Positions 1-5,919 are shown, counted from the first letter of the stretch. The stretch: DNA of 6,288 bases from an uncultured Gammaproteobacteria bacterium (GCA_905480305.1 CAJQPV010000282.1:1-6288), one strand, 5' to 3'. Translations and numbers: made by a program. The notes: generated from the sequence alone by a model not told the origin.

Positions 1-11
1 CTTTTTACAGA

Positions 12-488
12 TCATCGTGTGCGATAACTGTAATGACATGCGACACAAGAGGCGGTGACCTTTTGCAGGGCACTGTATGCTCCCTTCAGGTTGCCATCCC
101 GGGCCTCCCGGGAAAGCTCGCTTGCCGACTCATGCATACCCCAGCCAATGTTTCGCATCTCAACAGGCATAAACCTGCCTGGCCCGATACCAGTAGCGCG
201 ATGTTTCCCCATTGAGCTTTTGCCCATCCTGGTTTCTGCAACATCTGCAGCTGCATCAAGATTGTTCTCTACAAGAAGAGCAATGATCTCGTTCAATGCC
301 GAGAGATGGTCGAGCATGTCTTTGCGCATAAGCTGACTCGCCTCGTCGGGCATCGCCACCAATTGACGATGATCGCTGTCGGGAGAGTTAATTTCGCTGC
401 GGGTTTCACCGGCTGCATCCGCGCTGTGTGCAGATTGCAACGTAAGTAAAAGAGTGATCGATGCAAATACAGTAACCATTCTCATCAT
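12..488 (-). CDS. Exported c-type cytochrome of the c'/c556 family
   Basis: The 158-residue product is predicted to be a periplasmic electron carrier with one covalently bound haem. The N-terminus is a signal peptide: a basic Met-Met-Arg start, a hydrophobic stretch at about residues 5-18, and a likely cleavage after Ser22 or Ala23. The single haem site CVACH lies at residues 148-152, almost at the C-terminus, and continues to fit the C-x-x-C-H-x-x-Y-R signature of cytochromes c' and c556. The preceding residues are rich in helix-forming segments, as expected of that four-helix bundle. Several methionines (for example in QLVAMPDEASQLM) could supply a sixth haem ligand, which would make it c556-like rather than five-coordinate c'; I cannot decide this from sequence. 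The first of two adjacent ATG codons is chosen because AGAGGA lies about 7 nt upstream. The partner protein is unknown. The gene stands alone within the window, and its leader is packed with inverted repeats. Confidence 0.88.
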   Translation of the reverse strand: MMRMVTVFASITLLLTLQSAHSADAAGETRSEINSPDSDHRQLVAMPDEASQLMRKDMLDHLSALNEIIALLVENNLDAAADVAETRMGKSSMGKHRATGIGPGRFMPVEMRNIGWGMHESASELSREARDGNLKGAYSALQKVTASCVACHYSYRTR

Positions 489-501
489 GGCGTTTTCCTC
501 T
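486..501 (-). promoter_or_regulatory. Ribosome binding site and start of the cytochrome gene
   Basis: Read on the minus strand, AGAGGAAAACGCC precedes the first ATG, which puts a good Shine-Dalgarno core (GAGGA) 7 nt from the start. This favours the first ATG at 488-486 over the second at 485-483. Confidence 0.75.
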
Positions 502-507
502 GAATGC

Positions 508-524
508 CCTGCAGGTAGGCTACC
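508..524. repeat. Two small overlapping palindromes in the cytochrome leader
   Basis: CCTGCAGG (508-515) is an 8-bp perfect palindrome. It overlaps GGTA-GGC-TACC (514-524), which can form a 4-bp stem with a 3-nt loop. Both lie between the start codon of the cytochrome gene and the longer inverted repeats further upstream. Each alone could be chance; they are recorded because they belong to a dense cluster. Confidence 0.4.
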
Positions 525-526
525 CC

Positions 527-563
527 GGAATAAATCGTATCAGAGCAGATTTATTCCTGATAC
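527..563. repeat. Interleaved pair of inverted repeats upstream of the cytochrome gene
   Basis: Two perfect inverted repeats overlap here. GGAATAAATC (527-536) pairs with GATTTATTCC (548-557) across an 11-nt gap. GTATCAG (537-543) pairs with CTGATAC (557-563) across a 13-nt gap. The arms alternate, so only one hairpin can form at a time in RNA. As DNA, they could be overlapping operator sites. No run of T follows on either strand, so a simple intrinsic terminator is unlikely. The element lies 39-75 nt upstream of the cytochrome start, within its promoter or leader. The repeats are seen directly; the regulatory role is inferred. Confidence 0.55.
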
Positions 564-580
564 AGACTCGGTTATTTCCT

Positions 581-600
581 CTATACATTCTATTGTATAG
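581..600. repeat. Perfect inverted repeat CTATACA-N6-TGTATAG
   Basis: Seven-base arms (581-587 and 594-600) surround a 6-base AT-rich centre. The spacing between arm centres is 13 bp, a little more than one helical turn, which suits a dimeric regulator binding DNA more than an RNA hairpin made mostly of A-U pairs. It lies about 93 nt upstream of the cytochrome start. I do not recognise a specific regulator for it. Confidence 0.45.
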
Positions 601-694
601 CAATCATCAATGCGGCATCGACTGACAGAAGAAGACCACGCTTTATCCTGTCGGCGAACCAGCTGATTCTGGCCCACTTACTTGAGGATGTCAT

Positions 695-886
695 TTAAAA
701 ACCCTGTTTAGCCACGGAAGCACACAGAATTACACGGAAATATTCTATCAGTAAGGCACTCAGGAAGATTCGTGGCAGACCTGGCGGCTTGCGTTCAGGC
801 AGCTCACTGGGTCCGGACTCCAGTAGACGCGCTGCTGCCTCGCTGGACGTTATCCACTGATGACTCTCTGTAGCAGTATTGTCCAT
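695..886 (-). pseudogene. 5' remnant of a P-type cation-transporting ATPase gene
   Basis: The minus-strand frame starting at ATG 886-884 encodes 63 residues. Its residues 11-42 (W-ITSSEAAARLLESGPSELP then ERKPPGLPRIFLS) match the N-terminal cation-ATPase domain of P-type pumps, in which a Trp-His segment is followed by L-S-x-x-E-A-A-x-R-L-x-x-x-G-P-N-x-L-P-E. An intact pump has about 800-900 residues with transmembrane helices, a DKTGT phosphorylation site and an ATP-binding domain, all absent here. About 20 residues usually found between the Trp and the LTSSEA segment also seem to be missing. After FLS the frame runs through the short repeat and ends at TAA 697-695. The frame stays open upstream to 1036, but that part is unlike the family and crosses the ppsA promoter. 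It is most likely a decayed relic and not expected to make a working protein. The family assignment is by eye. Confidence 0.6.
711..740. repeat. Short tandem repeat with a 10-bp period (CACGGAA family)
   Basis: Three units follow each other with CACGGAA, CACAGAA and CACGGAA at 713, 723 and 733, exactly 10 bp apart. From memory, similar strings of CCACGGAA-type units occur between genes in various environmental proteobacteria; I could not check this. The repeat lies at the point where the ATPase-like reading frame stops resembling its family, so it may mark a rearrangement junction. Confidence 0.5.
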
Positions 887-953
887 TGCAGATATTTTGC
901 CCCGTCCGGCTTCCGAAGAATCCGGTATTTTTGTTCGACTTTTCCACACCTTC

Positions 954-967
954 TTGACGAGGATCAA
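954..967. promoter_or_regulatory. Probable FNR/Anr box upstream of ppsA (one mismatch)
   Basis: TTGAC-GAGG-ATCAA matches the FNR consensus TTGAT-N4-ATCAA at nine of ten positions. Its centre is about 64 nt before the ppsA start codon. An extended -10 element, TGC followed by AATGAT (986-994), would place transcription start near 1001, putting the box at about -40.5, close to the class II activating position. The site match is seen directly; activation of ppsA by FNR is inferred. Confidence 0.5.
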
Positions 968-985
968 TAGACGCCCGGTGAAAAG

Positions 986-994
986 TGCAATGAT
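986..994 (+). promoter_or_regulatory. Candidate extended -10 element of ppsA
   Basis: TG-C-AATGAT has the TGn extension and four of six matches to TATAAT. It is proposed mainly because its spacing fits the upstream FNR-like box. A leader of roughly 24 nt would follow before the ppsA start. Confidence 0.3.
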
Positions 995-1024
995 TCTGTC
1001 CTGGTCACGGTACAGGCGCGATTC

Positions 1025-3433
1025 ATGAAAGACCACCTTTACATCAAGGCCTTTGCCGACATCGGCAGCGGCGATGTCGCCATCGTCGGTGGCAAAAATG
1101 CTTCACTCGGCGAAATGTTCAGCGCATTGTCCAGCAGTGGCATTCGCGTCCCTGACGGCTTTGCGGTTACGGCAGACGCCTATCGTGAATACCTGCGGCA
1201 TAATGATCTGGACGAGCGTATAGCAGCCGCGCTTGCCACGCTCGATACCGGCGATACAGAAGCGCTGGCCCGCACTGCCGCGCGCATCCGCGCCTGGATC
1301 AGCGGTGGTAGTTTCCCCGACATCATCGCTGCAGAAATCGCCAGCGCCTACCGGCAGCTGGAACAGCAATACGACAGCGAGCTGGACGTCGCCGTGCGCA
1401 GTTCAGCCACAGCAGAAGATCTGCCTGATGCCTCCTTTGCCGGACAACAGGAAACTTATCTGCATATTCGCGGTATCGATAACCTGTTGCAGACCTGCAA
1501 GCGGGTACTGGCCTCGCTGTTTACCGATCGCGCTATCTCCTATCGCGTCGACCAGGGCTTTGAGCACATGAACGTGGCGCTGTCGATCGGCGTACAGAAA
1601 ATGGTCCGTGCCGACAAGGGTGCATCCGGCGTCATGTTTACCCTGGATACGGAAAGCGGTTTCCGTGATGTAGTTCTCGTTACCGCCGCCTACGGGCTCG
1701 GGGAAAATGTTGTTGGTGGTGCCGTCAACCCGGACGAATTCCTGGTCTACAAGCCAGCACTTGAGCAGGGACATTCAGCCATTCTGCAACGGCGTCTGGG
1801 TGATAAAAAAATAAAGATGGTCTATGCAGCAGATACCGTTACCGGCCCGTCCACCCGCAATGTCGAGGTACACCCGGAAGCACAGCGACAATTTTCCATC
1901 TCCGACAGCGAGGTACTGGAGCTTGCGCGCATGGCTATCGCCATCGAGAAACACTATACACAGCAGGCCGGGAAGGCCAGACCGATGGATATCGAATGGG
2001 CACGTGATGGTGCAGAGGGTGATTTATATATTGTGCAGGCACGCCCGGAAACCGTACATGCCCAGAGCAAGGCGCTGCAGCAGAAAACCTGGCAGTTGCA
2101 GGCCAGGGGCAACATCATCACCCGCGGCCGCAGCATTGGCAGGAAAATTGGCAGCGGACGTGCACGTATTATTCTCGAAGCCACGCAGATGCATGAACTG
2201 CAGGCAGGCGAAGTACTGGTCACCGATATCACTGACCCGGACTGGGAGCCCATCATGAAGCGTGCTGCCGCCATCGTCACCAATCGTGGCGGCCGTGTCT
2301 GCCATGCAGCCATCATCGCGCGTGAACTGGGAATACCTGCCGTGGTCGGGACGAATGACGCCACCCGCCTGATAGCGGATGGCAAGGCTGTAACCGTATC
2401 CTGTGCCGAAGGCGATGAAGGTTTTGTCTATGAAGGTGAGCTGTCTTTTGACGTCATAGAGCGTGACGTCGGCACACTGTCAGCAACGCATACACAGATC
2501 CTGCTCAACATCGGCAACCCCGGACATGCATATGAATGGTCCACCTTGCCGGCAGATGGCGTTGGGCTGGCACGACTGGAATTTATTATTAACAACACCA
2601 TAGGCATCCACCCGGCGGCGATACTCGACCCCGGCTCACAAACGCCGGAAATCAGCGCACTGATCAGCAAGACCAGCAGTGGCTATAGAAACCCCCGTGA
2701 GTTCTATATAGAACGCATGGCCGAGGGCATTGGCACCATTGCCGCGGCATTTCACCCCAGGCCGGTACATGTCCGCCTCAGTGATTTCAAGTCCAGTGAA
2801 TATGCAGCCCTGCCTGGAGGCAGCGCCTACGAACCCAGCGAAGAGAATCCCATGCTTGGACTGCGTGGCGCCTCCCGCTATTACTCGCCGCAGTTCCGCA
2901 ACTGCTTTCAGCTCGAATGTGAAGCCATCCGCAGGGTACGCGAGACCATGGGGCTGAAAAATATCAGACTGATTATTCCGTTTGTACGCAGCGTCGAAGA
3001 ACTCGATCATGTACTGCAACTGATGGCAGCAAACGGCCTGCAACGTGGCAGGGACGGGTTACAGGTTCTGGTGATGTGCGAACTGCCGGCAAACGTAGTA
3101 CGTGCCGAAGCCTTCCTGCAGCGCTGCGACGGTTTCTCTATCGGCTCCAATGATCTTACCCAGCTGACACTTGGTGTCGACCGGGAATCGTCATTATTGT
3201 CCGGATTTGACGAACGCGATGCAGCGGTCATGGAAATGATGCGCATGGCAATTATGGCCTGTAAACAACAGGGGAAATATGTCAGCATCTGCGGGCAGGC
3301 ACCGTCGGATTTTCCAGAGCTGGCAGAATGGCTGGTACAGCAGGGCATTGATGCGATATCAGTAAATCATGATTCTCTGATTCCCGTCATAGAGCACGTC
3401 ATTGCTGCAGAAAACCGCATCAGCGAGTCATAA
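1025..3433 (+). CDS. ppsA: Phosphoenolpyruvate synthase (pyruvate, water dikinase)
   Basis: This cytoplasmic enzyme converts pyruvate, ATP and water to PEP, AMP and phosphate, feeding gluconeogenesis. Its 802 residues are close to the 792 of E. coli PpsA and cover all three domains. The N-terminal ATP-grasp part shows GGKNASLGEM (residues 22-31), VRSSATAED (124-132) and DIEW (322-325). The swivelling phosphohistidine domain shows GGRVCHAAIIARELGIPAVVG with catalytic His427. The C-terminal PEP/pyruvate barrel shows GVGLARLEFI, RLSDFKS, NPMLGLRG, GSNDLTQL (707-714) and ICGQ with catalytic Cys756. The notable change is Val425 in place of the threonine (Thr419 in E. coli) that the PpsR-type regulatory kinase/phosphorylase acts on, so that control may be lost. 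The ATG at 1025 gives an N-terminus that lines up with the family; an AGG 8 nt upstream is a weak ribosome site. A probable FNR box and -10 precede it. No terminator is seen between it and hemN, so some read-through is possible. Confidence 0.97.
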   Translation: MKDHLYIKAFADIGSGDVAIVGGKNASLGEMFSALSSSGIRVPDGFAVTADAYREYLRHNDLDERIAAALATLDTGDTEALARTAARIRAWISGGSFPDIIAAEIASAYRQLEQQYDSELDVAVRSSATAEDLPDASFAGQQETYLHIRGIDNLLQTCKRVLASLFTDRAISYRVDQGFEHMNVALSIGVQKMVRADKGASGVMFTLDTESGFRDVVLVTAAYGLGENVVGGAVNPDEFLVYKPALEQGHSAILQRRLGDKKIKMVYAADTVTGPSTRNVEVHPEAQRQFSISDSEVLELARMAIAIEKHYTQQAGKARPMDIEWARDGAEGDLYIVQARPETVHAQSKALQQKTWQLQARGNIITRGRSIGRKIGSGRARIILEATQMHELQAGEVLVTDITDPDWEPIMKRAAAIVTNRGGRVCHAAIIARELGIPAVVGTNDATRLIADGKAVTVSCAEGDEGFVYEGELSFDVIERDVGTLSATHTQILLNIGNPGHAYEWSTLPADGVGLARLEFIINNTIGIHPAAILDPGSQTPEISALISKTSSGYRNPREFYIERMAEGIGTIAAAFHPRPVHVRLSDFKSSEYAALPGGSAYEPSEENPMLGLRGASRYYSPQFRNCFQLECEAIRRVRETMGLKNIRLIIPFVRSVEELDHVLQLMAANGLQRGRDGLQVLVMCELPANVVRAEAFLQRCDGFSIGSNDLTQLTLGVDRESSLLSGFDERDAAVMEMMRMAIMACKQQGKYVSICGQAPSDFPELAEWLVQQGIDAISVNHDSLIPVIEHVIAAENRISES

Positions 3434-3444
3434 CTCTGCCCAAG

Positions 3445-3458
3445 TTGATCCACATCAA
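3445..3458. promoter_or_regulatory. Perfect FNR/Anr box upstream of hemN
   Basis: TTGAT-CCAC-ATCAA matches the consensus at all ten defined positions. It begins 11 bp after the ppsA stop and 82 bp before the hemN start. Its centre (3451.5) is 41.5 bp from a transcription start near 3493 if GAGAAT (3481-3486) is the -10, exactly the class II activation geometry. A second -10 candidate, CATAAT (3503-3508), would instead put the box near -63.5, close to the class I position. Both readings predict activation when oxygen is low. The regulator encoded at 5047-5793 has the matching recognition residues. Confidence 0.88.
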
Positions 3459-3480
3459 TTCATTTTTACTTCATCCGAAG

Positions 3481-3486
3481 GAGAAT
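3481..3486 (+). promoter_or_regulatory. Candidate -10 element of hemN
   Basis: GAGAAT matches TATAAT at four of six positions, and its spacing from the FNR box is what class II promoters need. The neighbouring AAGGAG looks like a ribosome site but is more than 40 nt from the hemN start, so it is better explained as part of the promoter. Confidence 0.35.
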
Positions 3487-3526
3487 CACACCCTGGCAGT
3501 TACATAATTCATATTTCAAAGACGCG

Positions 3527-4918
3527 ATGGCCCAGCATATTGTTTTCGATATCGATCTGATCAAACGTTACGATCAGACTGGGCCGCGCTATACCTCCTA
3601 TCCCACGGCAGCGCAGTTCCACACCGGGATTGTGGAGCGGGACTACCGCAAGTGGGCGCGCCACAGTAACGAAGATCCGATTCCGCGCCCGTTGTCACTG
3701 TACTTTCATATCCCGTTTTGCGACACCGTGTGCTATTACTGCGCCTGCACCAAGGTCGTCACCAAAAACCACCATCGCGCCGACGAGTACCTCGAATACC
3801 TGTGCAGGGAGATCGCCCTGCAAGGGCAGTTGTTTGATCCCGACCGTATCGTCGAGCAACTGCACTGGGGTGGCGGCACACCAACCTTTCTCGACAATGG
3901 CCAGATTCGCAAACTGATGGATTACACTGCCCGGCACTTCCCGCTGCTCAGCGATGACAGTGGTGAATATTCGATCGAAGTCGATCCACGCTCAGTTGAT
4001 GCCGACAAGTTGCAGGTACTGCGCGAAGCTGGATTCAATCGCATCAGCCTCGGCGTACAGGATGTCAATCCCGAGGTACAGAAGGCGGTTAATCGCGAGC
4101 AAAGCCGGGAACTGACGCAGGAGATTACCGCGCAGGCACGCGAACTCGGATTCAAGTCCATCAACATGGACCTGATGTACGGCCTGCCTTTGCAGACAGT
4201 CGCAAGTTTCGAGCAGACGCTGGACGCCGTGATCGAAATGAACCCGGACCGCATCGCCGCCTACAACTATGCGCACTTGCCGGAGCGTTTCAAACCACAA
4301 CGACGCATTGACGAGGCTGACCTGCCTTCAGCTGATGAGAAACTCGCGTTGTTGCAGCATACAATCGAACATCTGACCAGTGCAGGCTATGTCTATATTG
4401 GTATGGATCACTTTGCGAAACCGGATGACGAACTGACCATTGCGCAGAAAAGCGGCAGTCTGCAGCGCAATTTCCAGGGCTATTCCACTCATATGGACTG
4501 CGACCTGGTCAGCGTGGGGATGTCTGCTATCGGGCATGTTTGCGACAATTACAGCCAGAACGTGCGCAAACTGGATGAATACTACGAGTTACTGGATGCC
4601 GGCAAACTACCCCTGGAACGCGGCATTGAGCTGGAACCTGACGATCTGTTGCGCCGCGATGTTATCACTCGCCTGATGTGTAACTTCGTGCTGGATATCA
4701 AGGCGATGGAAAGCAAGTGGCATTTCGATTTTTACAGCCACTTCAAGACGGAACTGGATGACCTGCAGACCATGCAGGCAGACGGCCTGATACTGCTGGA
4801 AGATGACATACTGCGGGTATTGCCCGCCGGCAGGCTGCTGGTACGCAACATTTGCATGGTATTCGACCGCTACCTGCGCACCGGCAACGATAGCTCACGC
4901 TTCTCCCGGGTTATCTGA
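3527..4918 (+). CDS. hemN: Oxygen-independent coproporphyrinogen III oxidase (radical SAM)
   Basis: HemN carries out the anaerobic decarboxylation of coproporphyrinogen III to protoporphyrinogen IX in haem synthesis, using S-adenosylmethionine and a 4Fe-4S cluster, in the cytoplasm. The 463 residues compare with 457 in E. coli. The iron-sulfur motif C-x3-C-x2-C is Cys65, Cys69 and Cys72, with the further HemN-typical Cys74 (CDTVCYYCAC). Other family landmarks are GPRYTSYPTA near the N-terminus, YFHIPFC, HWGGGTPTFL with the SAM-binding GGGTP at 115-119, SIEVDPR, GVQD, NREQ, YGLPLQT, YNYAHLP, GMDHFA, NFQGYST, and a C-terminal RNICMVFDRYL and FSRVI ending like the E. coli protein. The CACTK and YSTH segments support true HemN over the related HemW. 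The start is set by alignment; the ribosome site is weak (AAAGACG). The perfect FNR box upstream and the fnr/anr gene downstream suggest induction when oxygen is scarce, as known for hemN in pseudomonads. Confidence 0.97.
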   Translation: MAQHIVFDIDLIKRYDQTGPRYTSYPTAAQFHTGIVERDYRKWARHSNEDPIPRPLSLYFHIPFCDTVCYYCACTKVVTKNHHRADEYLEYLCREIALQGQLFDPDRIVEQLHWGGGTPTFLDNGQIRKLMDYTARHFPLLSDDSGEYSIEVDPRSVDADKLQVLREAGFNRISLGVQDVNPEVQKAVNREQSRELTQEITAQARELGFKSINMDLMYGLPLQTVASFEQTLDAVIEMNPDRIAAYNYAHLPERFKPQRRIDEADLPSADEKLALLQHTIEHLTSAGYVYIGMDHFAKPDDELTIAQKSGSLQRNFQGYSTHMDCDLVSVGMSAIGHVCDNYSQNVRKLDEYYELLDAGKLPLERGIELEPDDLLRRDVITRLMCNFVLDIKAMESKWHFDFYSHFKTELDDLQTMQADGLILLEDDILRVLPAGRLLVRNICMVFDRYLRTGNDSSRFSRVI

Positions 4919-4945
4919 GCCGGGCTATCAAATACAGCAGCAGCT

Positions 4946-4963
4946 ATCGCGCATGCGATGCGC
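4946..4963. repeat. GC-rich hairpin in the hemN-fnr convergent gap
   Basis: GCGCAT (4949-4954) and ATGCGC (4958-4963) form a 6-bp stem with a 3-nt loop. An alternative overlapping fold is ATCGC (4946-4950) with GCGAT (4955-4959). No T run follows on either strand. It could help end or stabilise the hemN transcript, but it is not a standard intrinsic terminator. Confidence 0.35.
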
Positions 4964-4969
4964 TCCTGC

Positions 4970-5003
4970 GACAAGGCATACAACTGCAATAGCGGGCCTT
5001 GTC
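4970..5003. terminator. Possible bidirectional terminator stem between hemN and fnr
   Basis: GACAAGGC (4970-4977) pairs perfectly with GCCTTGTC (4996-5003), an 8-bp stem with an 18-nt loop. It sits in the 128-bp space between two converging genes, where a shared terminator is expected. The long loop and the lack of a T run on either side make this weak. The ACTGCAAT sequence in the loop (4983-4990) recurs at 5019-5026. Confidence 0.3.
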
Positions 5004-5046
5004 CACGATTAATCTGTTACTGCAATGCAGGAAGTCCGGTAAGGGA

Positions 5047-5793
5047 TTAGTTCTTGCTGCCGGCGCAGCCTTCGACCATGGCACGCAATCTTCGCATATC
5101 GGTCAAAATGATCTGTCGACGATTCACGGTCAATAACTCGTTCTTCTGGAAATTGGCAAACAGGCGACTGACTGTCTCAATCGCCAGACCAAGGTAATTG
5201 CCGATGTCCTGGCGCGACATCGGCAGATTGAACTGGTTGGCAGAGAGACCGCGTGAATGATAACGCGACGACAGGCCCAGCAGAAAGTTTGCCAGTCGTT
5301 CCTCCGCGGTACGCTTGCCCAGTAACAGCAACATGGCCTGGTCCGCAACGACCTCCTTGCTGACTATTCGCATCATCTGGCGATTCAGGCCAGACAGTGT
5401 GTGACACATATCTTCCAGGCTGTTATAGGGCAACTCACAGATACTGGCGGTCTCCAGTACCACCGAGCTGCTCGCATAATTGCCATCACTCATGCCATCC
5501 AGCCCAACCACTTCTCCCGGCAGGGTAAAGCCAATAACCTGTTCATCGCCGTCTTCAGTCGTGCAATAGGACTTCAGTGCCCCGGAGCGGACAGCAAACA
5601 GTGCATGACCGGTGTCGCCGGCACGAAAGATGTGCTGCCCCGGCTGAAAGGGTTGCTGGCGCTTGACGATCTTGTCGAGCTCATCCATGTCATCATGGCT
5701 CATGCCATGCGGCAGGCACAGCTCGGACAGGCTGCAAGTACCGCAGGAGACCTTGATATCAGCTATTTTCAGTTTTCTGTTTCTGGCTGGCAT
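5047..5793 (-). CDS. fnr: FNR/Anr-type oxygen-sensing transcriptional regulator
   Basis: This CRP-family regulator senses oxygen through a 4Fe-4S cluster; the cluster-bearing dimer binds TTGAT-N4-ATCAA and switches genes for low-oxygen life. The 248 residues match the usual length. Cluster ligands are Cys17, Cys20 and Cys26 (C-x2-C-x5-C) plus Cys119 in ETASICELP, aligning with E. coli FNR Cys20, Cys23, Cys29 and Cys122. A cyclic-nucleotide-like barrel spans about residues 40-125, the long dimer helix about 130-165, and the helix-turn-helix contains MSRQDIGNYLGLAIETVSR, with Glu206, Ser209 and Arg210 as the bases-reading residues of true FNR proteins. The start is fixed: an in-frame TGA immediately precedes the ATG, and no other start codon occurs before the first cluster cysteine. 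No good ribosome site is visible. It converges with hemN and diverges from gshA. The name anr would be equally apt if the host is pseudomonad-like. Confidence 0.96.
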   Translation of the reverse strand: MPARNRKLKIADIKVSCGTCSLSELCLPHGMSHDDMDELDKIVKRQQPFQPGQHIFRAGDTGHALFAVRSGALKSYCTTEDGDEQVIGFTLPGEVVGLDGMSDGNYASSSVVLETASICELPYNSLEDMCHTLSGLNRQMMRIVSKEVVADQAMLLLLGKRTAEERLANFLLGLSSRYHSRGLSANQFNLPMSRQDIGNYLGLAIETVSRLFANFQKNELLTVNRRQIILTDMRRLRAMVEGCAGSKN

Positions 5794-5919
5794 TCAGGAG
5801 AACCGTGACAATCAAGCATTTTTATAAAATTTAACAATAAGTTATAAATATATACACCTCAAGAGGGATGAAACAGTATCATTCCGGGGCCATCAACCAC
5901 AAGCCATCAGGACATCCTG
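5794..5919. promoter_or_regulatory. AT-rich divergent promoter region of fnr and gshA
   Basis: This 126-bp stretch carries the start signals for two genes reading apart. Bases 5817-5855 are very AT-rich. For gshA, -10-like sequences are TATAAA (5843-5848) and TATATA (5849-5854). For fnr, a -10-like TATAAA reads on the minus strand at 5826-5821. No convincing -35 partner was found for either, so exact promoters are uncertain. Confidence 0.4.
5811..5815 (-). promoter_or_regulatory. FNR half-site in the fnr leader
   Basis: TTGAT reads on the minus strand 17 nt upstream of the fnr start, but the expected partner half (ACGGT in place of ATCAA) is not conserved. In this position a bound regulator would hinder expression, so weak self-repression is possible. 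A five-base match may well be chance. Confidence 0.2.

Noticed and set aside
527..563. H-type pseudoknot from the interleaved repeats
   Set aside because: With no linker on either side of the arms, a 10-bp and a 6-7-bp stem cannot both form fully. Alternative hairpins are the better description.
590..694. 34-codon minus-strand frame directly after the ATPase relic stop (TAA-ATG)
   Set aside because: An AGGG lies 7 nt upstream, but the product is short, unlike a known small protein, and may just be further ATPase relic. Not supported as a gene.
561..698. Plus-strand open stretch ending IL-SANQLILAHLLEDVI
   Set aside because: It lacks a normal start codon and ribosome site and has no recognisable family.
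887..1036. Upstream extension of the ATPase-like frame to ATG 1036
   Set aside because: These 50 residues are unlike the ATPase family, overlap the ppsA start and promoter, and have no ribosome site. The frame is probably open by chance.
1954..2385. Long antisense frames inside ppsA (also 1403-1774 and 2636-3043) and hemN (3922-4254)
   Set aside because: They are opposite strongly conserved enzymes and show no domain of their own. They are typical shadows of a GC-rich coding strand.
3477..3495. AAGGAG followed by CTG as an alternative hemN start or leader peptide
   Set aside because: CTG at 3493 is out of frame with hemN and ends after four codons. The purine stretch is better placed as part of the -10 region.
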